Shown here: positions 1-8,984 of the stretch, piece after piece
Position numbering within the stretch: the first letter of the stretch is position 1
Layout: the number at the start of each line of letters is the position of its first letter
Assembly (NCBI GenBank): GCA_016717725.1
Contig: JADKFA010000018.1
Location: 1-64,000, forward strand
DNA from: Bacteroidota bacterium
GTDB lineage: Bacteria; Bacteroidota; Bacteroidia; AKYH767-A; OLB10
DNA: 64,000 nt
Direction: 5' to 3'
Program-made: the position numbers and the translations under genes
Notes under the pieces: generated by a model
What the model was told of the DNA's origin: nothing
The model's database searches: none
What the model saw: the letters and a program-made list of their open reading frames with translations, nothing else

Positions 1-416
1 TTTCGGTGACCTAAATCGATATAAAAATCGGTGATTTGTGGGGCTTTATTTCTCTCTTCCGGACTCATCAAATGAATCGGTTTTGAACCCATCACGCCAA
101 TTAAATCTTCCTTTCCATGAACAATCACACGTTGAGCGGTGAGTGTTTTAGGATCAAATCCTCCCAGTGTATGAAAACGTAAAAAACCTTTTTCATCAAT
201 ATGGGTAACGATGAATCCAATTTCATCCATATGAGCCGCCGCCATGACTTTCATCTTGCTTTGCCCTTTCTTCACACCCGTCAAATTCCCCATTTTGTCG
301 ATGGAAACATCGTCACATAATGGCTTTATTTCTTTTAAAATAAGATCTCTTACTTTGGATTCATGTCCAGGAGCACCTGGCGTTTCACAAATTAATTTTA
401 ATAATGCTAAATTCAT
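1..416 (-). CDS. M42 family metallopeptidase (glutamyl aminopeptidase/endoglucanase-type), N-terminal part, cut by window edge
   Basis: The reading frame starts at an ATG at 416 and runs off the left edge, so only about 138 codons are visible. The N-terminus reads MNLALLKLICETPGAPG followed by HESKVRD, and a metal-binding motif AAHMDEIGFIV lies near residue 63. This opening is typical of M42 metallo-aminopeptidases, which use two metal ions and form tetrahedral assemblies that trim peptides in the cytoplasm. No signal peptide is visible. The remaining metal ligands and the catalytic glutamate lie outside the window. The gene follows pyk on the same strand after a gap of 118 nt. Family assignment is confident; the substrate is not known. 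Confidence 0.9.
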   Translation of the reverse strand, partial: MNLALLKLICETPGAPGHESKVRDLILKEIKPLCDDVSIDKMGNLTGVKKGQSKMKVMAAAHMDEIGFIVTHIDEKGFLRFHTLGGFDPKTLTAQRVIVHGKEDLIGVMGSKPIHLMSPEERNKAPQITDFYIDLGHR

Positions 417-534
417 ATTCCGGTAAATTTAAGAGTACTAAAATAGATTAAATTTATGAAAGGGTAAAGCAATGCTACTATAGATCTAGTAACATTATTT
501 CCCGGATTTTTCTAAGAAAACAGATGATTCAAGC

Positions 535-1965
535 TTAAATCTTAGTCAGTTTTATGGTATTTGCTGTTGATCGCGAATGCAATGGAGTACTGGCAACATG
601 AATGATATAATCACCTTCACTGATGAAATTCTTCTCCTCTAAATATTTTTTAGTGTCAGCAACGGTATCATCCGAACTTTCATATTTATCATAGTAAAAT
701 CCACGAATTCCCCATACCAAATTTAGGGTGTTGAGAATGGGAAGATTATCTGTGAAAACATAGATGGGGGTCTTGGGGCGTTGCGCTGCAATTTTGAATG
801 CTGTCATTCCCGAGTGAGTCATGGTAACAATGGCGCTGGCATGAGTTTGCTTCGCCATTAAGGCAGCGATGTAACAAATGTTATCGGGGATGAAGTTCGG
901 AGAATCTTTTGCAGGTGCATGCTCTCTGAAAAAGATCTCATCTTGATCCTCAATTTCCTTAATTATTTTTTGCATCGCTTCCACGGTGCCAACAGGAAAA
1001 ACACCAACGGAAGTTTCTGCGCTAAGCATCAGCGCATCGGCACCATCAAATACTGCGTTTCCTACATCATTGGCTTCAGCACGCGTTGGACGATAACTGG
1101 TAATCATACTCTCCATCATTTGGGTAGCAATGATAACAGGCTTGGCGGCTTGATTGCATTTTTTTACGATGGATTTTTGAATCACAGGAACTTTTTCCAT
1201 CGCCATTTCTACTCCTAAATCCCCTCGTGCAACCATGATACCATCACTTACTGCAATGATCTCATCAATATTTTTTACCGCTTCGGGTTTTTCAATTTTA
1301 GCGATGACCTTCGTTCTTGAATTATTTTCTTTAATAATGTTTTTTAATTCGATTACATCTTCGGGCTTTCGTACAAAGGAGAGTCCAATCCACTCTACAT
1401 TATTGGCTAATGCAAACTCTAAATCTTTTCGATCTTTAGCAGTTAAACTGGGAAGCGAAATGATGGTGTTGGGTAGATTGACTCCTTTACGTGAAGAAAG
1501 TGGACCGCCATGTATCACTTTGGTTTTTACCCTTTCATCGGCTAAAATCTCAATTACTTTTAATTCAATTTTTCCATCATCCACCAAGACCCTGTCACCT
1601 ACATTCACATCATTAAAAAAGTTTGGGTATTTAATAAATACTTCTTTGCTGGAGCCAGGAACTTCTCTGTGATTGAGAAGCAATTCATCTCCGTTTCTCA
1701 AAATAATGTCTTTCTCTTCCAAATCACCAATTCGAATTTTAGGTCCTTGAAGGTCGAAGAGAATTGCTACATGAGTCTTCAACTTTGCATTCAATTCACG
1801 AATGGTGGTGATGGCTTTTTGCATCAATTCATGATCACCGTGTGATCCATTGATTCGGCATACATCCATGCCGGCTAAAATCATTTTTTCTAAAATGGTT
1901 TCTTTCAAACTGGCAGGACCAATGGTTGCAATAATCTTAGTGCGCGTATATCTTTTAGATTTCAT
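535..1965 (-). CDS. pyk: Pyruvate kinase
   Basis: Pyruvate kinase transfers phosphate from phosphoenolpyruvate to ADP in the last step of glycolysis. The 476-residue product has the usual bacterial length. Visible motifs are TKIIATIGPAS at the N-terminus, the metal- and substrate-binding stretch MVARGDLGVE, TQMMESM, and MLSAETSVGVFPVG. One oddity: the segment that is normally R(L/I)NFSHG reads RINGSHG (residues 37-43). The potassium-ligand Asn and Ser are kept, but the usual Phe is Gly. The ATG overlaps the stop of the upstream IPExxxVDY gene in a 4-nt ATGA arrangement, so the two are probably translationally coupled. Function is very likely. Confidence 0.96.
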   Translation of the reverse strand: MKSKRYTRTKIIATIGPASLKETILEKMILAGMDVCRINGSHGDHELMQKAITTIRELNAKLKTHVAILFDLQGPKIRIGDLEEKDIILRNGDELLLNHREVPGSSKEVFIKYPNFFNDVNVGDRVLVDDGKIELKVIEILADERVKTKVIHGGPLSSRKGVNLPNTIISLPSLTAKDRKDLEFALANNVEWIGLSFVRKPEDVIELKNIIKENNSRTKVIAKIEKPEAVKNIDEIIAVSDGIMVARGDLGVEMAMEKVPVIQKSIVKKCNQAAKPVIIATQMMESMITSYRPTRAEANDVGNAVFDGADALMLSAETSVGVFPVGTVEAMQKIIKEIEDQDEIFFREHAPAKDSPNFIPDNICYIAALMAKQTHASAIVTMTHSGMTAFKIAAQRPKTPIYVFTDNLPILNTLNLVWGIRGFYYDKYESSDDTVADTKKYLEEKNFISEGDYIIHVASTPLHSRSTANTIKLTKI

Positions 1966-2441
1966 TTTACGGGTGGTAATTTTGGCAGCGTATCATCTGC
2001 TTCAAAAATGGGTTCTAGTATTAAAAAATTTTCTGCCGACTTTATCTCTGTCGGATCCAATTCTTGGGCGCTGCTTATTATTTTTATACTTAAAATATTC
2101 TTTAAAACCTGATCAACATCAGTGTATCGACTTACATTTTTAATAACAAAAAAGTAGTCGACTTGTTTTAATTCAGGAATAAATAAATTGTTTGGTGTTT
2201 TATTGGTGATTAAATAAATTTCTTCTTCATCCTCAGTCAAAAATAAAAAATAGGGAAAATGGCTGGTAGTTCCCTTCTTGCCCATCTTCATTTCCAAATC
2301 TAATTTTTTCTCCAGACTGTAGCCCAACGTATTATTCAACTCAGCGCAGAGTTTATAATCCCGATAAGCGCAATAAATGGCAATCACCACAAAATCAAAA
2401 TCGGGTGTAAAATCCAGGGTATGGGTTTGTTTCTTAGCCAC
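1962..2441 (-). CDS. IPExxxVDY family protein
   Basis: This 159-residue cytoplasmic protein carries the family signature, with IPE at residues 88-90 and VDY at 94-96. The family is known from Bacteroidota and, as far as I know, has no established function. There is no signal peptide or membrane segment. The start is a GTG at 2441; the ATG at 2445 is out of frame and runs straight into a stop. A -7-like box TACTTTTG lies just upstream at 2453-2446, which would give a very short leader. The stop overlaps the pyk start by 4 nt, so the gene is probably the first in an operon with pyk. The placement next to pyk suggests, but does not show, a metabolic link. Confidence 0.85.
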   Translation of the reverse strand: MAKKQTHTLDFTPDFDFVVIAIYCAYRDYKLCAELNNTLGYSLEKKLDLEMKMGKKGTTSHFPYFLFLTEDEEEIYLITNKTPNNLFIPELKQVDYFFVIKNVSRYTDVDQVLKNILSIKIISSAQELDPTEIKSAENFLILEPIFEADDTLPKLPPVK

Positions 2442-2445
2442 GCAT

Positions 2446-2453
2446 CAAAAGTA
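2446..2453 (-). promoter_or_regulatory. Candidate -7 promoter box for the IPExxxVDY-pyk operon
   Basis: Read on the minus strand the bases are TACTTTTG, matching the Bacteroidota -7 consensus TAnnTTTG. The box sits 4 nt upstream of the GTG start, so the transcript would be nearly leaderless. A TTG lies further upstream at about -33 spacing. Pattern match only. Confidence 0.5.
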
Positions 2454-2606
2454 AAGGCAAGAATTGGATTTTAGGACAATTTCTTCGTTTAATTTTTTTA
2501 GTATCGTAGTGATTGGGCTTCGGATGGGTTGAGCTTCTGGCTGCTAGCCTCTAGCTGCTAGATTTTTCTAGAATCGAAATAATTTCACTTCGAATATTTT
2601 TTTCAT

Positions 2607-2653
2607 GAGACCCCGTGTCCCTTGCGCCTTCTTTGCGTTCCTAGCGGTTAAAC
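2607..2653. repeat. GC-rich dispersed intergenic repeat, copy A
   Basis: The block starts gagacccc and ends gcggttaaac, with internal ttgcg triplet-spaced motifs. Related blocks lie at 4763-4845 and 48048-48098. It is markedly more GC-rich than its surroundings. Similar motifs ending in gcggttaaa are, from memory, common between genes in Bacteroidota; their role is not known to me. Confidence 0.6.
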
Positions 2654-2669
2654 TGAAATAATATAAGAG

Positions 2670-4211
2670 CTAGTATTTTAGAATCTTTGAATGCACTTTA
2701 TCCTTCTCCGTAGTTAAAGAAACTATATAAACCCCACTCGCAATTCCATTCATCGCAATCTCCCCCGTAAAATACCCTCCCGCTATCACATCCACTTCCC
2801 TCTCATAAACCACTCTCCCCTCCACATCAAACAACCTTAACACCCCGCTCTTCCCCTTCAACTTCGTCGCATTCACATGAATCATATTCCACTCGGGATT
2901 GTACCAGGCTTGGAAAAACACATCCTCTTTTTGGTTGTTTTCGGTAAGGCCTACCGTTAATGTATCGCACGGACTACCCACCCAAGCTCCGAGTTCATAA
3001 TCGGGATTGTTGGGCAAGGCATAATATGAACGCCCTGTACCCAAATTAAAACTGAAGGGCTGGAAGTCGCAGGCTGCACCTAATGAATCCGGATAATTTA
3101 TCACACTTAAGTTATTATTTATAATTGTGAAGGCTGTTATGGTATCTGGATATGGCCAGAATAAACTTTCATCGGCAGCAGCCAAGTAAATTTTATTATC
3201 TGGGGCTAGTTTTAGGGCTTCAATTCCAATATCTGGATTTACAAATGAATCAATGACCACTTTGCTCGCGCTAATATTAGTGGCAGATAAATCGAATTGA
3301 TATAAATGTGACGGCGCACTAGTTTGAGAATATTCACTTACGTATAGTTTAGTTCCATCTGGTGAAAATGCACATGAACTATAATGTTTATAAGGAAAGG
3401 TAGCAGCTTCTTGATCTATTGGAATTGTTGATGTAATTATACCAGTACAGCGGTCAAAATAACATAATTCAAGCATTCCCTTAATAGAAATATTTGCAAA
3501 ACGTTCAGCAGTGGGATCAAATACTAAATGACCACCATTGGTAGTATGATTTAAACCTATTGATTGTTGAAATGGCCCATTAATACCATTCTCATTAACT
3601 AAGTAAATGAAAAATGTATTTGAAGGAGTTGTAAAAGTTGGCGCATACCAACGTTGAAAAATCAACCACCAGTCGCGCCCATTTCCGTGACGTACTGCCA
3701 TCAAGGCATCAAAGGCTGGAAAATTATTTAACTGCACATTCTTTTGAATTACAATTCCAGAATCATTATTGGCTTTGTAATTAATTGTAGAGTAAAATAA
3801 TCCAAAAGGACTACTCGATGTAACGGATCCAGTAAATAGATAAAAAATTGAATCGCTAGACGGCACTGGCAATAATAAACGATCATGATACCATCCACCA
3901 CCATACATGAAATTCCCATTACTCATTTCTACATTGTACTTATTAATTACAACACCATTTACAGGAATAGTATTGCTTGATCTGAATGCATAAGCTAATA
4001 ATTTGGATGTATCACTAATAGAACTGCTGCACCCTAAATCGTTCATTATGGATTTAAACATAACTGGTGATGCTGGGTTACTCCAGTTTATTCCTGCACT
4101 ATCACCGAATGCCCAGAATTGATTTGTGAACTGACCTTGGCAATTCGAATTCAAAAAAAACAGAATGCAAACAAGAACGAACATTTTACTATTTATAATC
4201 TGTTTCAGCAT
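2670..4211 (-). CDS. T9SS-exported beta-propeller-like protein (duplicate copy B')
   Basis: I start this gene at the ATG at 4211 (513 residues); the longer frame would need a TTG. A signal peptide ends near NSNCQGQ, followed by the FWAFGDSAGINW motif, which resembles the WxFGxxAGxxF opening of many Bacteroidota surface proteins. Propeller-like strands include DGTKLYVSEYS and LAPDNKIYLAA. The last ~75 residues form a T9SS type A sorting domain with LRLFDVEGRVVYE and a SKILKY end, so the protein should cross the outer membrane. It is a close paralogue of the gene at 4858-6402. A middle segment around NVQLNNFPAFDALMAV is nearly identical in both, while the N-terminal third and the next section are diverged. 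Ligand or activity is unknown. Confidence 0.85.
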   Translation of the reverse strand: MLKQIINSKMFVLVCILFFLNSNCQGQFTNQFWAFGDSAGINWSNPASPVMFKSIMNDLGCSSSISDTSKLLAYAFRSSNTIPVNGVVINKYNVEMSNGNFMYGGGWYHDRLLLPVPSSDSIFYLFTGSVTSSSPFGLFYSTINYKANNDSGIVIQKNVQLNNFPAFDALMAVRHGNGRDWWLIFQRWYAPTFTTPSNTFFIYLVNENGINGPFQQSIGLNHTTNGGHLVFDPTAERFANISIKGMLELCYFDRCTGIITSTIPIDQEAATFPYKHYSSCAFSPDGTKLYVSEYSQTSAPSHLYQFDLSATNISASKVVIDSFVNPDIGIEALKLAPDNKIYLAAADESLFWPYPDTITAFTIINNNLSVINYPDSLGAACDFQPFSFNLGTGRSYYALPNNPDYELGAWVGSPCDTLTVGLTENNQKEDVFFQAWYNPEWNMIHVNATKLKGKSGVLRLFDVEGRVVYEREVDVIAGGYFTGEIAMNGIASGVYIVSLTTEKDKVHSKILKY

Positions 4212-4217
4212 AGTCAA

Positions 4218-4631
4218 TTAGTTTTTTACAAATTTCACTGTTGAAATTTTATCTGCCGATTTTAAAGTTAAAAAGTAGAGTCCTTCATTCAAATCGGATA
4301 TATCTATTTGCTGCTGAAAGTTTACATCTCTCAATCGTCGTCCATCCAATGCGTGAATCAGTAACCGAGCATTTTCGGTATTTGCATTTGTTTTTATTTT
4401 TAAGAGTTGATGACTAGGAACCGGATACACCTCAAATATGACATTGGATATGTTTTCAGTTGCAGTATTCCTTATTCTGGCTCCACTTAAAAGTTCATCA
4501 TAAATTTCCAAATTCAGCATAACTCGAGCCATATTAACACCTGTCCCGCCAATGAGTGGATTCTGAATTGCTATTTCCATTAAAATACTTGAATCGGTAG
4601 AAGAAAAAACAGTATGAGGAGGAGGTTTCAT
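4218..4631 (-). pseudogene. Truncated copy of the C-terminal end of the beta-helix T9SS protein (A')
   Basis: The 137-codon frame matches the last ~130 residues of the gene at 6406-8913, including the sorting domain ending KFVKN. Homology begins at TVFSSTDSSILMEIAIQN; the preceding six codons (MKPPPH) are unrelated. There is no signal peptide and no beta-helix, so the product could not be exported and has no evident function. The frame stops 6 nt before the ATG of copy B'. I read it as the fragment left where the tandem duplication broke inside gene A. Confidence 0.85.
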
Positions 4632-4762
4632 AAAGTGAAGGTAGGTAAATAATTATTTCAGTAACATGAAAATTGGGCTTCGGATGGGGGATGCTAGATG
4701 CTAGATATTGGATGCTAGATTTTTTTCGAAGCATAAAAATTTCACTTCGAAAAGTATTAATT

Positions 4763-4845
4763 GAGACCCCCGCGCCTGCCCACCAAAACACAGTGACGGT
4801 GTGGACCGCCGCGTGACCGTGGCGTCGCCGCGTTTAAACGGTTAG
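4763..4845. repeat. GC-rich dispersed intergenic repeat, copy B
   Basis: This starts gagacccccgcg and ends cgtttaaacggttag. It sits in the same relative position as copy A within the tandem duplication, but is longer and much altered inside, with extra gtggaccgccgcg-type sequence. The rest of the 226-nt gap (4632-4857) holds a tagatgctag-type low-complexity run at about 4688-4722. Confidence 0.6.
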
Positions 4846-4857
4846 TAATATACGAAG

Positions 4858-6402
4858 CTAGTACTTCAATATTTTTCCTTGAACTTTATCTTTCTCCGTA
4901 ACCAAAGAAACAATATAAACCCCAGCTGTAATTCCATTCACCGCAATCTCCCCCGTAAAATACCCACTCGCTATAACCTCCATTTTCCTCTCATAAACCA
5001 CTCTCCCCTCCACATCAAACAACCTCAACATCCCGATCTTCCCTTTCAACTTCGCCGCATTCACATGAATCATATTCCACTCGGGATTGTACCATGCTTG
5101 AAAGAAGACATCTTCCTTTTCATCATTTTCGGTTATGCCTACCGTTAGTGTATCGCAGGGTGAGCCCACCCATGCGCCGAGTTCGTAATTGGGATTGTTG
5201 GGCAGGCCGTAGTACGAACGCCCTGTTCCTAAATTAAAACTGAACGGTTGAAAATCGCAGGCTGCGCCCAATGAATCGGGATAATTTATTACGCTTAAAT
5301 TATTATTGATCGTAGTGTAAGCCGTTATGGTATCGGGATAAGGCCAGAATAAACTTTCATCGGCAGATGCCAAATAAATTTTACTATCTGGTGCTAGTTT
5401 AAGTGTGTTGATACCAATATCAGGATTTACAAATGAATCAATGACCGTTTTACTTGCACTAATATTAGCAGCATTTAAATCGAATTGATACAAATAGGAT
5501 GGCGCACTCGTTTGTGAGTATTCACTTACATATAATTTACTTCCATCAAGAGAAAAAGCACAAGAAAAATAAATTGGATAAGGAAATGCAGTCACTTCCT
5601 GTTCTATGGGAACTATTGAAGTGATATTTCCTTCACACCGGTCAAAGTTGTATAATTCAATCATCCCTCTAATAGAAATATTTGCAAATTGACTACCTAA
5701 TGAATTAAAACATAAATGTCCTAGATTAGTTGAGTGTGTACTGCCAATACTTTGAACATTAGCTTGACTTATTCCAGACGGAGTAATTGAATAAATAAAA
5801 AAATCATTTGTTGGCGTGAGCCCATTTGGCGCATACCAACGTTGAAAAATCAACCACCAGTCGCGCCCATTACCGTGTTGTACTGCCATCAGGGCATCAA
5901 AGGCAGGAAAATTATTTAACTGTACATTCTTTTGAATTACAATTCCAGAATCATTATTGGCTTTGTAATTAATTGTAGAGTAATAAAATCCATAAGGATT
6001 ACTTTGAGTTACACCAATCCCAAACATATACAGGATTGAATCGTTACCTGGATCCGGAATAAATAAATTTACATGATACCATACTCCTCCATAATTATAA
6101 TCACCATTTTGCATTAAAGTATTATACTTATTCCAAATACAAACATTTATAGGTAGTGTATTATTAAACAAACCTGCATAGCAAATCAATCCATTTGAAT
6201 CTGAAATTGAAGCGGTCCCATTTCGACAATTTAAATTAGATATAAAATTTATTGGCAAACTACTTGAATTTGCCCAAGAAACACCAGCGCTATCACCAAA
6301 TGCCCATACTTTATTGTTGAATTGAGCAAGACAATTAGTATTCAGAGAAAATAGACTGAAGACAAGCATGAATAATTTATTATTTATAATCAGTTTCGGC
6401 AT
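4858..6402 (-). CDS. T9SS-exported beta-propeller-like protein (copy B)
   Basis: The 514-residue product begins at an ATG at 6402, with a signal peptide ending near NTNCLAQ, then VWAFGDSAGVSW and repeated propeller-like strands such as DGSKLYVSEYS and LAPDSKIYLAS. The C-terminal sorting domain has IGMLRLFDVEGRVVYE and ends GKILKY. It should be secreted through the T9SS and held at, or released from, the cell surface. It lies 3 nt downstream of the beta-helix gene's stop, so both are probably co-transcribed. Two nearly equal-length paralogues (this and 2670-4211) arose by local duplication. I do not recognise a specific function. Confidence 0.85.
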   Translation of the reverse strand: MPKLIINNKLFMLVFSLFSLNTNCLAQFNNKVWAFGDSAGVSWANSSSLPINFISNLNCRNGTASISDSNGLICYAGLFNNTLPINVCIWNKYNTLMQNGDYNYGGVWYHVNLFIPDPGNDSILYMFGIGVTQSNPYGFYYSTINYKANNDSGIVIQKNVQLNNFPAFDALMAVQHGNGRDWWLIFQRWYAPNGLTPTNDFFIYSITPSGISQANVQSIGSTHSTNLGHLCFNSLGSQFANISIRGMIELYNFDRCEGNITSIVPIEQEVTAFPYPIYFSCAFSLDGSKLYVSEYSQTSAPSYLYQFDLNAANISASKTVIDSFVNPDIGINTLKLAPDSKIYLASADESLFWPYPDTITAYTTINNNLSVINYPDSLGAACDFQPFSFNLGTGRSYYGLPNNPNYELGAWVGSPCDTLTVGITENDEKEDVFFQAWYNPEWNMIHVNAAKLKGKIGMLRLFDVEGRVVYERKMEVIASGYFTGEIAVNGITAGVYIVSLVTEKDKVQGKILKY

Positions 6403-6405
6403 ATT

Positions 6406-8913
6406 TTAGTTTTTTACAAATTTCACAGTTGAAGTTTTATCTATTGATACTAAAGTTAACAAGTAGAATCCTTCATTTAAATCGGATATATCTATTTGCG
6501 GCTGAAAGTTTACTTCTCTCAATAGTCGTCCATCCAATGCGTGAATCATTAAATGAGCATTTTGGGTATTTGCATTTGTTTTTATTTTTAAAAGTTGATG
6601 ACTAGGAACAGGATATACCTCAAATTTGATATCGGATGTGTTTTCGGTTGAAGTATTTCTAATTCTCTCTCCACTTAAAAGTTCATTATAAATTTCCAAA
6701 TTCAACATAACTCGAGCCATTGTAACACCTGTGCCGCCAATGAGTGGATTCTGAATTGCTATTTCCATTAAAATACTTGAATCGGAAGAAGAAAAAACAG
6801 TATCATTTATTAATGCATTCAGATATATGATATAACATTCTTTCAAATTGTAATCAATAGCATTGGTATCATCAATTGCAGAGACTAATTCAAGACCTTG
6901 TTCATACAAACCATAATCTACTAACGAGCGAACGGAATCGAATATTTCAATATTTTCTTCTTGTATTGTTGCATAGAAGTCAGCAAATGATTCATCCGCT
7001 TCATCATCGAGGTCAAGAATCTCAGGATTGTTTTTTAATGTCAAATATAAATCAGAGCGATTTAACAAACGCATTTCTTGTTCATAATGCTCTGGATATC
7101 TTGCTGAATCACCAACTATATGTCCAAAAATGGCATTCCGTTCAATAGCTGTATAGGGAGGTTCATCCTCCAACCCAAACCTAAATAATGGTGGACATAT
7201 ACTATAACTGGATGGTGAAGATAGTGGAAATGGAAAAATTAATCCATTTAATGAAGTGGGCAAAAATTCATTATTGGTGGTTACTTGGTAATACCATTCA
7301 ATTCCTGAAGATGTCAATACCCCTTCTACCCTCCTTATATTTGCTACCGAAGGAGAAGAATTAGAACGCGACCACCTATTGCTCAAAACAATGTTCTTTG
7401 GTAAACCTCTTCCTTGTACAGCTCCTATATCAGCATTATTTAAATATATTGCTGTATCATAATTAGCAAATGTGTTATTGAATAATGAATTCACTATGCA
7501 GGTTCCTGTAAAGTACATTCCTATACCTAACTTAGTAAGTGTACTATTTTCAATACAAAGATTGGTGCTTCGTGTTATGTCAAGCCCTTTGAGAAATTCG
7601 TTACTGCCAGTTGGGAAAATAGTACCAACATTAGATATAGTATTTAGATTGAGTCTGGCGTAATTTGATTCTGTTAGAGAAATTCCAATATTGTAATTTG
7701 ATGGTGGAGTTAAGGAGTAATTATAATAAATTTTATTTTCGTTAATTTTCACTTTTTGCAAGTTAACTACTCTAATACCAATTCTTGGTTGCGAACTTCC
7801 ATTTAATTGTCCAATTTCATTATCTGATATTTCAATATTTACAGCATCTACTGGAGAACTCGAAACGGCGGTAATCGCAGTCCCTGTAAAATTTTGAAAG
7901 TTAGTTTCAGCGTTATAGAATTTATTTCCATTTATTAATATATTTTTATTCTTGAAAAAATTTTCTATCCAAACTCCATAGGTATAATCATAAAATTTAT
8001 TTTCTTGCTGAATTAAAATTTCTTTTCCGCCACTATTTAAAATTCTAATACAATACTCTAACAGTTGATTAGTTGAACCTCCTACCCCAAAAGTATTTCT
8101 TTCAATTCTATAACTCATTTCACCTAAGCCAGTGATTCCAGATACGGAATTAGAGAAATTACAACGTCCAGTTGAGGAGCCATTTCCAACTTGAATACTA
8201 CGATCAGTAAAATCAAAATCAGATGAAGATAATAAACATCCCCCCTTTAGAGGCAAATTTGGATCATCCCAAATATCATGGAAATCACAATTTAATAATT
8301 TAATACTACTATTCTTACTAATAATTCCATATCGTGAGCCACTAAAAATATTTTTGGTTTGGTTTATTTCCCCAATATTTATTTCATCTACATCATCTAA
8401 AACTATTGCAGCAAATTTTCTTACTCCTAAATAAGGAGCAATTAGACCAGTGCCACTACTTTGAAAATTGCAACCTCTTATTTTATTCTTACCAACATTG
8501 CCCTTTTGATATACTATATTAATATCAGTATAATAATTATTAAAAGTGACACCAGTAATATTAAATAAAGATTCTCTTGTTAAATATACAGCTGTTTCTG
8601 CATTTTCAACAAAATTTACATTGCTAAAAATAACTTCGGGAGAGTTAATATTTCCTACTTTATCTAGTACAATTCCTCGCCACATATTACTGCCACAAGT
8701 TGTTAAAGTGCAATTCTCGAATACCAGTTTTCTTCCACCCATTACATTAAACCAAGCCATTTCACCTAAACTGATAGTTAGATTTTTCAAGGTCAAATCC
8801 ATTCCGTCTACTTCAAGCCCTTGTGTATTTGGGTCGTTAATATCATGGCAAATTCTAAACTCACCGTCAATAAACAAGGTAGAGGTAAGTGGACTCGTCC
8901 CATCAATTGTCAC
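6406..8913 (-). CDS. T9SS beta-helix protein, probably the C-terminal part of a frameshifted giant gene
   Basis: The open frame encodes 835 residues from a GTG at 8913, and stays open upstream to about 9036 without an ATG or a signal peptide. The first ~550 residues alternate short Asn/Gly-rich strands with turns (such as KLLNCDFHD and NILINGNKFYN), as in right-handed parallel beta-helices. A helical section follows (around EENIEIFDSVRSLVDYGL), then a T9SS type A sorting domain from about FEVYPVPSHQLLKI to KFVKN. A protein with a sorting domain needs an N-terminal export signal. The gene at 8985-13232 has one but lacks a sorting domain, so the two most likely form one gene with a one-base frameshift near 8985-9000. 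Confidence 0.8.
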   Translation of the reverse strand: MTIDGTSPLTSTLFIDGEFRICHDINDPNTQGLEVDGMDLTLKNLTISLGEMAWFNVMGGRKLVFENCTLTTCGSNMWRGIVLDKVGNINSPEVIFSNVNFVENAETAVYLTRESLFNITGVTFNNYYTDINIVYQKGNVGKNKIRGCNFQSSGTGLIAPYLGVRKFAAIVLDDVDEINIGEINQTKNIFSGSRYGIISKNSSIKLLNCDFHDIWDDPNLPLKGGCLLSSSDFDFTDRSIQVGNGSSTGRCNFSNSVSGITGLGEMSYRIERNTFGVGGSTNQLLEYCIRILNSGGKEILIQQENKFYDYTYGVWIENFFKNKNILINGNKFYNAETNFQNFTGTAITAVSSSPVDAVNIEISDNEIGQLNGSSQPRIGIRVVNLQKVKINENKIYYNYSLTPPSNYNIGISLTESNYARLNLNTISNVGTIFPTGSNEFLKGLDITRSTNLCIENSTLTKLGIGMYFTGTCIVNSLFNNTFANYDTAIYLNNADIGAVQGRGLPKNIVLSNRWSRSNSSPSVANIRRVEGVLTSSGIEWYYQVTTNNEFLPTSLNGLIFPFPLSSPSSYSICPPLFRFGLEDEPPYTAIERNAIFGHIVGDSARYPEHYEQEMRLLNRSDLYLTLKNNPEILDLDDEADESFADFYATIQEENIEIFDSVRSLVDYGLYEQGLELVSAIDDTNAIDYNLKECYIIYLNALINDTVFSSSDSSILMEIAIQNPLIGGTGVTMARVMLNLEIYNELLSGERIRNTSTENTSDIKFEVYPVPSHQLLKIKTNANTQNAHLMIHALDGRLLREVNFQPQIDISDLNEGFYLLTLVSIDKTSTVKFVKN

Positions 8914-8984
8914 ACTTTCTTGGTCCCCACTTTGTTGATCATATACTACACTACATCCTGTACAATTTGTTGAACAACTAATGG

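Larger units (their letters stand above)
2512..4615 (-). repeat. Tandem segmental duplication, copy 1 (downstream copy)
   Basis: This block parallels 4672-6803. Both begin with attgggcttcggatggg, continue through a GC-rich intergenic repeat and a complete beta-propeller-like T9SS gene, and end inside the C-terminal 125 codons of a second T9SS gene at the shared bases aaaaaacagtat. Outside these limits the sequences differ. The copies lie head to tail with about 56 nt between them. Similarity is uneven, with near-identical patches next to diverged ones. Confidence 0.88.
4672..6803 (-). repeat. Tandem segmental duplication, copy 2 (upstream, probably parental copy)
   Basis: Partner of 2512-4615. 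This copy keeps the complete upstream beta-helix gene, so it is more likely the parental arrangement. It includes the 186-nt stretch before the propeller gene stop, the whole 514-residue gene, and the 3' 400 nt of the beta-helix gene. Confidence 0.85.

Noticed and set aside
7472..7663. Plus-strand frames inside the beta-helix gene
   Set aside because: They run antisense to a clear coding region and have no features of their own.
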